64,000 nucleotides of DNA. Origin: a halophilic archaeon SHRA6. Its GTDB lineage: Archaea; Halobacteriota; Halobacteria; Halobacteriales; Haloferacaceae. The stretch lies in assembly GCA_005239175.1 (NCBI GenBank), contig ML241294.1, positions 310,001 to 374,000 on the forward strand. Direction: 5' to 3'. Position numbers and translations under genes: made by a program. The notes under the pieces are model-generated. The model was not told the origin of the DNA. It searched no databases and saw nothing but the letters and a program-made list of their open reading frames with translations. This document shows positions 36,350-44,405 of this stretch, piece by piece; the first letter of the stretch is position 1, and the number at the start of each line of letters is the position of its first letter.

Positions 36350-37759
36350 TCAGGCGAGTTCGCGGTCCGTTCGCTCAGCAACAGTTTCGGCGGCGGCCAT
36401 CACGGCCTCTTCGGGATCGAGGTCGTCGCGAAGCATCCGCTCGAACTCGGTGTTGATCGCGTTGGAGACCTCCGGCGTGTCGACCGAGAAGCGGTAGTCG
36501 GGGATCTCCTGGGCCACGTCCGCGAAGACGCGTCGTGCTGGCTGCCCTCCGAAGAAGTCGAGTTCTTCGTCAAAGGCCTCGTTCTCGTATGTCGTTTCGA
36601 GCGCGGGGAACAGCCCGAACTCGTCGAACATGAGCATCTGCATCTCCTCGGTCGCGAGCGACCACTGGATGTAGTCCCATCCGCGGTTTCGTTCGGGCTC
36701 TTCGATCTGCGCGGGGATCATAAGGCTGGAGCCACCCCAGTTTGACGCGCGCGGGCCACCGGACTCGAAGGCCGGAATCTTGTAGACACCCCAGTCGCCG
36801 GCGGTGTCGGGGAGTTCGGCTCGAAGCGTCCCTTCCATCCACGCCGCAGAGGGCAGTGACGCGATTTCGCCGCTCTCGTAGGCACCGAACCACGCCGAGG
36901 ACCATCCCTCAAGCATCGACGCAACGCCGGCGTCGTGCAGTTCTTTCATCGTGCGAGCGATCGTGACCGAGTCTTCGTCGTGGATGTTTACCGCACCATC
37001 GTCGGTGAACGGGTTGTTTCCGAGCTGTCGGAACTGGTACCGCCAGACGCCTGCAAGGTCTCCCGGCGGGAGGTTGAGCATATAGACATCATCGGGGAGC
37101 TTCTGTCCCTCTTCGAGGACGTCGTCCCACGTTTCGATCGAATCTGCATCCAGTCCGTGCTCGTCGTAGACGTCCCGGCGGTAGTACACAGCGGTCGGCC
37201 CGATATCCCACGGAAGTGCGTATATCGCGTCCTCCGTACTGAGTGCCTCCCAAACCCCAGGGACGAAGTCGTCGTATACACCCGCGTCCTCGATGTGTCC
37301 GGAGAGGTCGGTGAGCGACCCGGTATCGATGTATGAGTGCCCGTCGACCATCTCGAGCATCGCCACGTCGGGCGCACCCGATCCACTGGCGAGACGCGTC
37401 TGGAGGTCGTCTTTCATTGCGGAACGACCGAACTCCTCGACAGTGACGCTGGCGTCGTGTTCTTCTTCGTACGCTTCGGCGGTTAGCTGGAGCGATCGAG
37501 CGGCGATATCCCAGCCCCACCCATCGATCGAGCCAGCCATCTCCGTGCCGCCGTTGCCGTTCCCGTCACCATTGCCGCCGTTGCCGTTCCCGTCGCCGTT
37601 GCCGTTGCCGCCATTCCCGTTGCCATCGCCGTTTCCGTTGCCGCCGTTGCCTGCGGGATCGTCCGTTCCGATACATCCCGCGGCAGCAAACGTGCCGGCT
37701 GTGATCAGTCCGCCCAGTACCCTGCGTCGACCGTACATTGAGTTAGTGTCGTGTGGCAT
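36350..37759 (-). CDS. sugar ABC substrate-binding lipoprotein, galactoside locus
   Basis: Binding protein for a mono- or oligosaccharide, 469 aa. A twin-arginine motif (YGRRRVLGG) and lipobox AGC are followed by a Gly/Asn/Asp linker of about 40 residues, then a SBP_bac_1 domain (DVAMLEMVDGHSYIDTG, TEDAIYALPWDIGPTAVYYR). ATG 37759 was chosen; an internal ATG at 37738 is also possible. ATTAAATAC lies 35-43 nt upstream. It is divergent from the GH4 alpha-galactosidase gene, so galactosides are the likely ligand (inference). Confidence 0.9.
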   Translation of the reverse strand: MPHDTNSMYGRRRVLGGLITAGTFAAAGCIGTDDPAGNGGNGNGDGNGNGGNGNGDGNGNGGNGDGNGNGGTEMAGSIDGWGWDIAARSLQLTAEAYEEEHDASVTVEEFGRSAMKDDLQTRLASGSGAPDVAMLEMVDGHSYIDTGSLTDLSGHIEDAGVYDDFVPGVWEALSTEDAIYALPWDIGPTAVYYRRDVYDEHGLDADSIETWDDVLEEGQKLPDDVYMLNLPPGDLAGVWRYQFRQLGNNPFTDDGAVNIHDEDSVTIARTMKELHDAGVASMLEGWSSAWFGAYESGEIASLPSAAWMEGTLRAELPDTAGDWGVYKIPAFESGGPRASNWGGSSLMIPAQIEEPERNRGWDYIQWSLATEEMQMLMFDEFGLFPALETTYENEAFDEELDFFGGQPARRVFADVAQEIPDYRFSVDTPEVSNAINTEFERMLRDDLDPEEAVMAAAETVAERTDRELA

Positions 37760-37793
37760 ACGCTGAAACGCTGTAGTGACAATTGTAACAAAC

Positions 37794-37802
37794 GTATTTA
37801 AT
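37794..37802 (-). promoter_or_regulatory. TATA box of the galactoside importer operon
   Basis: ATTAAATAC on the minus strand, 35-43 nt before the ATG at 37759 (short leader). Confidence 0.45.
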
Positions 37803-37906
37803 AGTTTTGGAGCTCTGCCACACAGACCCACAATACAATCGAGACACCGGGGGCGCACAGTGCGATCGGACCTCCCAACAGCTCACACCCGCTATGGGAT
37901 CACATA

Positions 37907-37914
37907 GTTTTAAG
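37907..37914 (+). promoter_or_regulatory. TATA box of the alpha-galactosidase operon
   Basis: GTTTTAAG, 26-33 nt before the ATG at 37940, fitting a leaderless transcript divergent from the importer operon. Confidence 0.5.
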
Positions 37915-37939
37915 ATGACGAGTGACTCATCACCAGTAG

Positions 37940-39247
37940 ATGCCACGTATCGCCTTTATTGGCGCCGGAAGCATGGTGTTCGCCAAAAAGCTCGTTGGCG
38001 ACATCCTCTCGTTTCCGGCCCTGTCCACAAGCGAGATCGTGCTGATGGACATCGACGAACACCGCCTCGAACAGACGACACGGGTCGCGACTGCGATGGT
38101 CGAAAACAGCGACGTCGAGGCGACAATCGAGTCGACAACCGATCGCCGCGAGGCACTCGACGGCGCCGATTACGTGCTCAACATGATCAACGTCGGCGGC
38201 ACCGAGCCGTTCGAAAACGAGATCGAGATCCCACAGGAATACGGCGTTGAGCAGGCGATCGGCGACACGCTGGGGCCAGGCGGAATCTTCCGGGCACTCC
38301 GAACGCTACCGACGATGCTCGACATCGTCGCAGATATGGAAGAACTGTGTCCGGACGCGCTGTTCATGAACTACACAAACCCGATGGCGATCCTCTGTTG
38401 GGCCCTCTTCGAGGAGACTGATATCGAGACGATCGGGTTGTGCCACAGCGTTCCGCATACCGCGGAGGCAATTGCCGAGTACGTCGGAGTGCCCAAAGAC
38501 GAACTCGACTACTGGGTCGCCGGTATCAATCACATGGCGTGGTTCCTCCAGTGTGAACACGATGGCGAGGACCTGTACCCGCGGCTTCGGGAGGCAATGA
38601 CCGACGAGTCGATTTACGAGCGCGACACTGTTCGGTTCGACCTGTTCAAACACTTCGGCGCGTTCGTGACCGAGTCGAGCCACCACAACAGCGAGTACCA
38701 CCCGTACTTCCGGACTGATCCCGAAGAAATTGAGCGGCTGACCGGCACCGACTACGCTGAGCGGATGCCAACAGCAACGTACCTCGAAGGGTGGAAAGCC
38801 CGCTCGGCAGAACGTGATCGCGCGCTCGCAGATATCGATCCCCAGTCGGTAACGATCGAACGCTCCGAGGAGTACGCCTCGCGGATCATCCACTCACTGG
38901 AGACCGACACCGAACGACGGTTCAACCTCAACGTGAGCAACGGGGACGCCTCGATCACCAACCTGCCGCGGTCGGCCTGTGTGGAGGTGCCGTGTTTCGT
39001 CGACGGGACGGGCATTCACCCCTGCAGCGTTGGTGATTTGCCGCCGCAGCTTGCTGCGTTGAACCGATCGAACATCCACGTCCAACAGCTGACCGTCAAA
39101 GGCGCGCTCGAAGGCGATCGCGAATCGGTCCACCAGGCAGTGAAGCTTGATCCGTTGACCGCGGCGGCGTTGACCCTCGAAGAGATCCACGAAATGACTG
39201 AGGAACTGCTCGACGCGAATGAACCGTATCTTCCAGAGCTGAGCTAA
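37940..39247 (+). CDS. melA: GH4 family alpha-galactosidase
   Basis: NAD- and Mn-dependent glycosidase, 435 aa. The N-terminal Rossmann motif is IAFIGAGSMVFAKKL. GH4 metal-site residues appear as the Cys in IGLCHSVPHT and the His in GINHMAWFLQ, with the catalytic motif NYTNPMA before them. The CHSV form fits alpha-galactosidases better than 6-phospho-glycosidases, and no phosphotransferase system is present. Alpha-glucuronidase or another GH4 specificity is the main alternative. First gene of an operon with galactonate dehydratase and an SDR. Confidence 0.85.
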   Translation: MPRIAFIGAGSMVFAKKLVGDILSFPALSTSEIVLMDIDEHRLEQTTRVATAMVENSDVEATIESTTDRREALDGADYVLNMINVGGTEPFENEIEIPQEYGVEQAIGDTLGPGGIFRALRTLPTMLDIVADMEELCPDALFMNYTNPMAILCWALFEETDIETIGLCHSVPHTAEAIAEYVGVPKDELDYWVAGINHMAWFLQCEHDGEDLYPRLREAMTDESIYERDTVRFDLFKHFGAFVTESSHHNSEYHPYFRTDPEEIERLTGTDYAERMPTATYLEGWKARSAERDRALADIDPQSVTIERSEEYASRIIHSLETDTERRFNLNVSNGDASITNLPRSACVEVPCFVDGTGIHPCSVGDLPPQLAALNRSNIHVQQLTVKGALEGDRESVHQAVKLDPLTAAALTLEEIHEMTEELLDANEPYLPELS

Positions 39248-39269
39248 CGACTCTACCGAATCCAGACCA

Positions 39270-40424
39270 ATGACAACGATCGTCGACTACGACCTGTACG
39301 AAGTACCGCCACGATGGCTATTCCTGCGGATCGAGACCAGCGACGGGACCGTCGGCTGGGGCGAACCGGTCGTCGAGGGGCGCGCGAAGACCGTCAAAGG
39401 GGCCGTCGAGGAACTCATGGACAACTACCTCCTTCGGGAGGATCCCCACCGCATCGAAGACCACTGGCAGACGATGTATCGCGGCGGCTTCTACCGCGGA
39501 GGACCGGTGCTCATGAGCGCGATCGCGGGAATCGATCAGGCGCTGTGGGATATCAAGGGCAAGCAGTTCGGCGCGCCCGTCTACGAGCTGTTGGGCGGGC
39601 GGGCACGCGATCGCATCCGCGTCTATCAGTGGATTGGCGGCGATCGTCCAACGGAGGTGGGCGACGCGGCTGCCGAGAAGGTCGACAGCGGTTTCACCGC
39701 ACTCAAGATGAACGCGACCTCCGAACTGCGCCGCGTGGATAATCCCGCAGCGGTCCAGTCAGCCCGCGATCGACTCGCAGAGGTCCGAGAACGAGTCGGT
39801 CCCGAGGTCGACATTGGCGTCGATTTCCACGGACGGGTATCGAAGCCGATGGCAAAACGGCTCGCGAAGGCGCTCGAGCCGTACGAGCCGATGTTCATCG
39901 AAGAGCCCGTCCTACCCGAGCATAACGACGCGCTGGGCGACATCGCTGCAAACACGACAATCCCGATCGCGACAGGCGAACGAATGTTCTCTCGGTGGGA
40001 TTTCAAAGAGGTGTTCGAAGATGGCAGCGTCGACATCATTCAACCGGATCTCTCACACGCCGGTGGGATCACGGAGGTAAAAAAGATCGCCGCGATGGCA
40101 GAAGCCTACGACGTCGCGCTTGCGCCGCACTGTCCGCTCGGCCCGATCGCGCTCGCGTCTTGCGTGCACGTGGATACGGTCTCGCCAAACGCACTGATCC
40201 AAGAACAGAGTCTCAACATTCACTACAACGAGACGAGCGATGTACTGGACTATCTCACGGACCCGACCGTCTTCGAGTACAAAGACGGCTACGTCGATGT
40301 GCCGAGCGATCCGGGTCTCGGGATCGACATCAACGAATCCTACGTCAAACGCCAGGCCGAACGGACCGTCAACTGGCACAACCCAGTGTGGCGGAACGAC
40401 GATGGCAGCGTCACGGAGTGGTAA
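39270..40424 (+). CDS. dgoD: D-galactonate dehydratase
   Basis: Dehydrates D-galactonate to 2-keto-3-deoxygalactonate. The 384-aa enolase-superfamily protein is strikingly close to bacterial DgoD along its whole length, for example PPRWLFLRIETSDGTVGWGE and GGPVLMSAIAGIDQALWDIK. Mg ligands and catalytic residues appear in order: DFHGRVS, FIEEPVLPE, ATGERMFSR, and the catalytic His in LAPHCPLGPI. It starts 23 nt after melA and is followed after 3 nt by the SDR gene. Confidence 0.95.
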   Translation: MTTIVDYDLYEVPPRWLFLRIETSDGTVGWGEPVVEGRAKTVKGAVEELMDNYLLREDPHRIEDHWQTMYRGGFYRGGPVLMSAIAGIDQALWDIKGKQFGAPVYELLGGRARDRIRVYQWIGGDRPTEVGDAAAEKVDSGFTALKMNATSELRRVDNPAAVQSARDRLAEVRERVGPEVDIGVDFHGRVSKPMAKRLAKALEPYEPMFIEEPVLPEHNDALGDIAANTTIPIATGERMFSRWDFKEVFEDGSVDIIQPDLSHAGGITEVKKIAAMAEAYDVALAPHCPLGPIALASCVHVDTVSPNALIQEQSLNIHYNETSDVLDYLTDPTVFEYKDGYVDVPSDPGLGIDINESYVKRQAERTVNWHNPVWRNDDGSVTEW

Positions 40425-40427
40425 TCC

Positions 40428-41279
40428 ATGCTGACACCAAACGCGAACGGCGGCGGGTCGAACGGCAACGGCAGCGGGGGCAGACTCGACGATCGAACGG
40501 CGATTGTCACCGGTTCGACACGCGGGATCGGCGCGGCAATCACTCGCCGATTCGCTGGCGAGGGCGCGAACGTTGTGGTTTCGGGGCGCAGTGAGGCGGC
40601 CGGCGAGGCAGTCGCCCGCGAGATCACGAACGCAGCCAACGACGGTGACGCACGATTTGTTCGCGTGGACATGCGCGAACCCGAGTCGATCGCCGCGCTC
40701 ATCGAGGAAACCGTCGAGGAATACGGGTCGATCGACGTACTTGTGAACAACGCAGCGGTCCAGACGGAGACAGGCGTTCGGGATGCGACGCTCGAGGACT
40801 GGTCGTTCGTCGTCGACACCGACTTCCGAGGGTACTGGCTCGCCGCGAAGGAGGCGATCGAACATATGCCGGAGGGCGGAAGCATCATCAACGTCTCATC
40901 GAACCACGCGCGGCTCACGATGCCGGAGATCTTCCCGTATAATGCCGTCAAGGCAGGGATCGACGGGATGACCCGAGCGATGGCTGTCGAACTTGGTCCG
41001 CTTGGGATCCGTGCGAACAGTCTCAATCCGGGCTGGATCGAGGTCGACAGAACCCGCGAGGAGCTCGCGGAGGGCCGCTACGAGGAGGTCGAAGCGCTCC
41101 ACCCAATCGGTCGGATCGGCCAGCCGGGCGATGTCGCGAGCGCAGCGGCGTTCCTCGCCAGCGACGGCGCATCGTTCATGACCGGTAGTTCGATCCTGAT
41201 CGACGGCGGCCGATCGGCGCTCATGGAGGATGCGCCGTTTGTCTCCTACGCACGCGAGATCGAACAAAGCGACCAGTAG
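40428..41279 (+). CDS. SDR family oxidoreductase, probable galactose dehydrogenase
   Basis: Short-chain dehydrogenase, 283 aa. The cofactor motif is TGSTRGIGAAI, then VNNAAV and catalytic YNAVK with Ser in INVSSNHAR. The position directly after dgoD suggests oxidation of D-galactose to galactono-lactone, the missing first step (inference). An odd Gly/Asn/Ser-rich N-terminal tail (NANGGGSNGNGSGG) precedes the domain and looks like the spacers of nearby lipoproteins, though there is no signal peptide. Its last about 80 residues have a truncated paralogue at 47653. Its stop codon lies inside a 48-bp tandem repeat. Confidence 0.85.
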   Translation: MLTPNANGGGSNGNGSGGRLDDRTAIVTGSTRGIGAAITRRFAGEGANVVVSGRSEAAGEAVAREITNAANDGDARFVRVDMREPESIAALIEETVEEYGSIDVLVNNAAVQTETGVRDATLEDWSFVVDTDFRGYWLAAKEAIEHMPEGGSIINVSSNHARLTMPEIFPYNAVKAGIDGMTRAMAVELGPLGIRANSLNPGWIEVDRTREELAEGRYEEVEALHPIGRIGQPGDVASAAAFLASDGASFMTGSSILIDGGRSALMEDAPFVSYAREIEQSDQ

Positions 41280-41353
41280 CCGATCGATCAAAGTGGCCGG
41301 TAATTGATCGAATAAAGCGACCAGTAGCCGATCGATCAAGGGAGCAATCAGTC
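41258..41353. repeat. imperfect 48-bp tandem duplication over the SDR stop codon
   Basis: Two units (41258-41305, 41306-41353) share their first 34 bases with one mismatch, including the AGCGACCAGTAG that holds the SDR stop. A partial third unit (GATCGATCGAAC) begins near 41357. The second half of each unit has diverged. Confidence 0.7.
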
Positions 41354-41388
41354 ACTGATCGATCGAACTGACGACAGATAGCTGGTGT

Positions 41389-41405
41389 GTTTCCCTATAA
41401 GAAAT
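41389..41405. promoter_or_regulatory. GTTTC-N7-GAAAT palindrome upstream of iclR
   Basis: GTTTCCCTATAAGAAAT. Its right end overlaps the TATA element at 41404-41413, so a bound protein would affect transcription of the IclR gene directly. Confidence 0.55.
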
Positions 41406-41413
41406 TTTAATAC
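41404..41413 (+). promoter_or_regulatory. TATA box of the galactoside iclR gene
   Basis: ATTTTAATAC, ending 22 nt before the ATG at 41435. Confidence 0.55.
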
Positions 41414-41434
41414 AAGGGCGTCCATGCTCCGCGT

Positions 41435-42196
41435 ATGAGCGATCAGGCATACCCGGTTGGGGCGGTTCGAACGTCGTTTACGATCATCGAAGCGCTCCGA
41501 GAGGCGGGGACAGCCGGGGTGACAGAGCTGGCCGAGGAGACGGGGATCTCGAAGGGGTCAGTGCACAAACACCTCACGACGCTCCGATCGCTCGGTTACG
41601 TCGTCAAAGCGGACACAAGGTATAGCCTCGGCTATCGGTTTCTTGGGTTGGGGTGTCGAATGCGGGACCGATCGGAGCTATTTCGGGTTGCCCGCCCGGC
41701 GATCGACAATCTTGCGGACACCTCTGGAGCAATTGTTAATCTCATCGTCCCGGAACAGGGGTATGGCATCTACCTGTATCGTGCGGGCGACTCGACCGCC
41801 GTACAGGGGTACCTTCCCTCGCTCGGCGAGCGCATATACCTCCACGCGACAGCGGGCGGGAAGGCGATCCTCTCACAGCTGCCGCGTGAGGCGGTCGAAA
41901 CAATTATCGAGACAACTGGGTTACCGAAGCTGACAGCAAAGACGACCACAGAGCCCGACGAACTGTTCACGATGCTCCGATCCGTTCGTGACCGTGAGCT
42001 TGCGTTCGAGCGTGGCGAACACCTCCCATCTGTTCAGTGTGTCGCTGCGCCGATTACCACCGAGGATGGTCCTGTCGGAGCCGTAAGCGTCTCCGGGAGC
42101 ATCGACACGATGAGCGGGAAGAAGCTGGAAGAAGACCTTGCAGGGCTCGTGATCAGTACCGCAAACGAGATTGAACTCCAGCTGTTTTCCCAGTAG
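41435..42196 (+). CDS. IclR family transcriptional regulator (galactoside locus)
   Basis: 253-aa regulator with a winged helix (VTELAEETGISKGSVHKHL) and a C-terminal effector domain (LHATAGGKAILSQLPREA, then GAVSVSGSIDTMSG). It sits between the galactose genes and the beta-galactosidase gene. It probably binds the GTTTC-N7-GAAAY palindromes found near it and in three other gaps of the locus (inference). IclR-type activators of sugar pathways, such as XacR, are known in Haloferax. Confidence 0.9.
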   Translation: MSDQAYPVGAVRTSFTIIEALREAGTAGVTELAEETGISKGSVHKHLTTLRSLGYVVKADTRYSLGYRFLGLGCRMRDRSELFRVARPAIDNLADTSGAIVNLIVPEQGYGIYLYRAGDSTAVQGYLPSLGERIYLHATAGGKAILSQLPREAVETIIETTGLPKLTAKTTTEPDELFTMLRSVRDRELAFERGEHLPSVQCVAAPITTEDGPVGAVSVSGSIDTMSGKKLEEDLAGLVISTANEIELQLFSQ

Positions 42197-42212
42197 TTTC
42201 GTTATGCGAAAC
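42196..42212. promoter_or_regulatory. GTTTC-N7-GAAAC palindrome upstream of the beta-galactosidase gene
   Basis: GTTTCGTTATGCGAAAC, 6-bp perfect arms around TTATG. It starts at the last base of the iclR stop codon and lies 75 nt before the beta-galactosidase ATG, upstream of a likely TATA element (CGTTTAGGTTA). It could also fold as an RNA hairpin at the iclR 3' end. Confidence 0.55.
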
Positions 42213-42287
42213 AAGTGTAGTGCGGTGCAGGCTGATCCTCATCGCCGCGATGGAAACGTTTAGGTTACGGCCGACGGTCGATCGGGT

Positions 42288-44300
42288 ATGGCGATCGGAA
42301 CGTGTTACTTTCCGGAGCACTGGCCGCCCGAACGGTGGGCAACAGACATTGAACGGATGGCAGAAGCGGGAATTGAGTACGTCCGAATGGGTGAGTTCGC
42401 ATGGGAGCGAATCGAACCCGAACGCGGGACGTTTGACTTCGAGTGGCTCGACACGGCGCTGTCGCTGATCGACGATCACGGGCTGGAGGCAATTCTCTGT
42501 ACCCCGACCGCGACGCCGCCGAAGTGGCTCGTCGACGAGTATCCCGAGATTCATCAACGTGACCTCGATGGGACGGTCCGAGGATTTGGGAGCCGGCGGC
42601 ACTACTGTTTTAATTCCGCGCGCTATCGCGCGGAGACCGAACGCATCGTGTCGATCCTCGCGGAGCGATACGCCGATCACCCGGCGATTGCGGGTTGGCA
42701 GACCGACAACGAATTCGGCTGCCACCGGACGGTGCGGTGTTACTGTGATGAGTGTGCGTCGGCGTTCCGGACGTGGCTGCGCGAGCGATACGACGATATC
42801 GACCACCTCAACGAAGCCTGGGGGAACGCGTTTTGGTCACAGGGATACCCCTCGTTCGCAGCGATCGATCCACCCCAGCCGACGCCGGCCGAACAGCATC
42901 CGTCCCGAACGCTAGCGTACGCGCGATTTTCGAGCGACAGCGTCGTCGAGTACAACAAGGTCCACACGCGGGTCCTTCGGGAGACAAACCCCGAGTGGTT
43001 CGTGACACACAACTTCATGGGACACTTCCCGACTCTCAACGCCTACGACGTCAGCGACGCGCTCGATCTGGTTTCGTGGGACTCGTATCCCACCGGATTC
43101 GTCCAGGATCGCCGCGACGGCGAGGCGACTGTCGACGAACTCCGAGCGGGCGATCCCGACCAGGTGGGGCTGAACCACGACCTGTATCGGGGTGCGCTTG
43201 GCCAGCCCTTCTGGGTGATGGAACAACAGCCCGGTGATGTAAACTGGCCCCCCCGCTGTCCGCAGCCCGCGGAGGGGGCGATGCGGCTGTGGGCACACCA
43301 CGCGGCCGCGCACGGTGCGGATGCCGTGTTGTACTTCCGGTGGCGGCGGTGTCTCTCCGGGCAGGAACAGTACCACGCTGGCCTGTTGAAACAGGACGGC
43401 AGTCCCGATCGCGGCCACGCGGACGCCGCACAGGCAGCCGAAGAGTTCGATCGCCTCGGCGAATTTGGTTCGGTGGACGCACCGGTGGCGGTGTTACACG
43501 ACTACGACTCGCTTTGGGCGCTGTCCGAACAGCCACACAGCCCCGATTTCGACTACTGGTCGCTGGTCGACGCGTTCTACGGCGCGGTTCGGTCCCGAGG
43601 TGTACAGGTCGACGTTGTCGATCCCGCGACGTCGCTCTCGAACTACGACGTCGTCATCGCTCCCTCGCTGTACCTCATGACCGAGGAGTTGGCCGATCGG
43701 CTCACCGCCTACGTCGAAGACGGCGGCGAGCTCCTCATCGGCCCCCGGAGTGGATCGAAGGACCACCACAATACCCTGCGGCCGGAACCCCAGCCTGGAC
43801 CACTCGCGTCGCTCGTCGGCGCGACTGTCGACCAACACGAGTCAGTTCCCGATCGGATGGAAACGCGCGTCCGCGAAACCGAGACCGAGCGATCGTTCGC
43901 GTACCGAACGTGGGCTGAATGGCTCGAACCCGGGGAGGCGACCGTCCGAATGCGATATGAACACGGCCCGGGGGCCGACGCCGCAGCGGTCGTCGAGCAC
44001 GCCGCCGGCGACGGGACCGTAACGTACAGCGGAGTGTGGCCACAACCGGACCTCGCAGACGAACTCGTTACTGCGTGCCTCACTCGGGGTGACGTCGCAC
44101 AGACCGATCGGCTCCCGACGGGAGTCAGAGTCGGAGTCCGCGGCGACCGCACGTGGGTGGTCAACTTCACGAGCGATCACTACGAGATCGACGCGAACGG
44201 TGACTGGCTCGTTGGCGACAGCGCGCTCAAGCCATTCGGCTGTGCGGTCGCAGAAAACACGCCGATCGAGCAGCTCCGAATTACGACGGTCGACCCGTAG
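42288..44300 (+). CDS. GH42 beta-galactosidase
   Basis: Hydrolyses beta-galactosides, 670 aa, the usual GH42 length. The acid/base Glu142 is in GWQTDNEFGCH and the nucleophile Glu312 in WVMEQQPGDVNW. A four-Cys zinc site as in Thermus GH42 enzymes is present (Cys107, Cys151, Cys153, Cys156). The trimerisation and C-terminal domains follow. It resembles Haloferax BgaH. There is no signal peptide, so it acts in the cytoplasm on imported substrate. It is probably controlled with the rest of the locus through the palindrome at 42196. Confidence 0.93.
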   Translation: MAIGTCYFPEHWPPERWATDIERMAEAGIEYVRMGEFAWERIEPERGTFDFEWLDTALSLIDDHGLEAILCTPTATPPKWLVDEYPEIHQRDLDGTVRGFGSRRHYCFNSARYRAETERIVSILAERYADHPAIAGWQTDNEFGCHRTVRCYCDECASAFRTWLRERYDDIDHLNEAWGNAFWSQGYPSFAAIDPPQPTPAEQHPSRTLAYARFSSDSVVEYNKVHTRVLRETNPEWFVTHNFMGHFPTLNAYDVSDALDLVSWDSYPTGFVQDRRDGEATVDELRAGDPDQVGLNHDLYRGALGQPFWVMEQQPGDVNWPPRCPQPAEGAMRLWAHHAAAHGADAVLYFRWRRCLSGQEQYHAGLLKQDGSPDRGHADAAQAAEEFDRLGEFGSVDAPVAVLHDYDSLWALSEQPHSPDFDYWSLVDAFYGAVRSRGVQVDVVDPATSLSNYDVVIAPSLYLMTEELADRLTAYVEDGGELLIGPRSGSKDHHNTLRPEPQPGPLASLVGATVDQHESVPDRMETRVRETETERSFAYRTWAEWLEPGEATVRMRYEHGPGADAAAVVEHAAGDGTVTYSGVWPQPDLADELVTACLTRGDVAQTDRLPTGVRVGVRGDRTWVVNFTSDHYEIDANGDWLVGDSALKPFGCAVAENTPIEQLRITTVDP

Positions 44301-44311
44301 GCCGTTTAACT

Positions 44312-44328
44312 ATTTCTTATAGAGAAAC
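44312..44328. promoter_or_regulatory. GTTTC-N7-GAAAC-like palindrome after the beta-galactosidase gene
   Basis: ATTTCTTATAGAGAAAC, 12 nt after the beta-galactosidase stop. Being between convergent gene ends it may be a terminator hairpin or a stray copy of the operator. Confidence 0.4.
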
Positions 44329-44344
44329 GCATGTGGGGTTGGTG

Positions 44345-44368
44345 GATTACACCGTTACATCTGTAATC
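44345..44368. promoter_or_regulatory. dispersed palindrome RTTACA-N10-TGTAAY, copy 3
   Basis: GATTACA, ten bases, TGTAATC: 7-bp perfect arms, the most symmetric copy. It lies between the 3' ends of two convergent genes, where a promoter operator is not expected. Confidence 0.55.
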
Positions 44369-44405
44369 ACCGGTACCGACTGCCCACGCAAGTGAGAAAG
44401 CGGGC

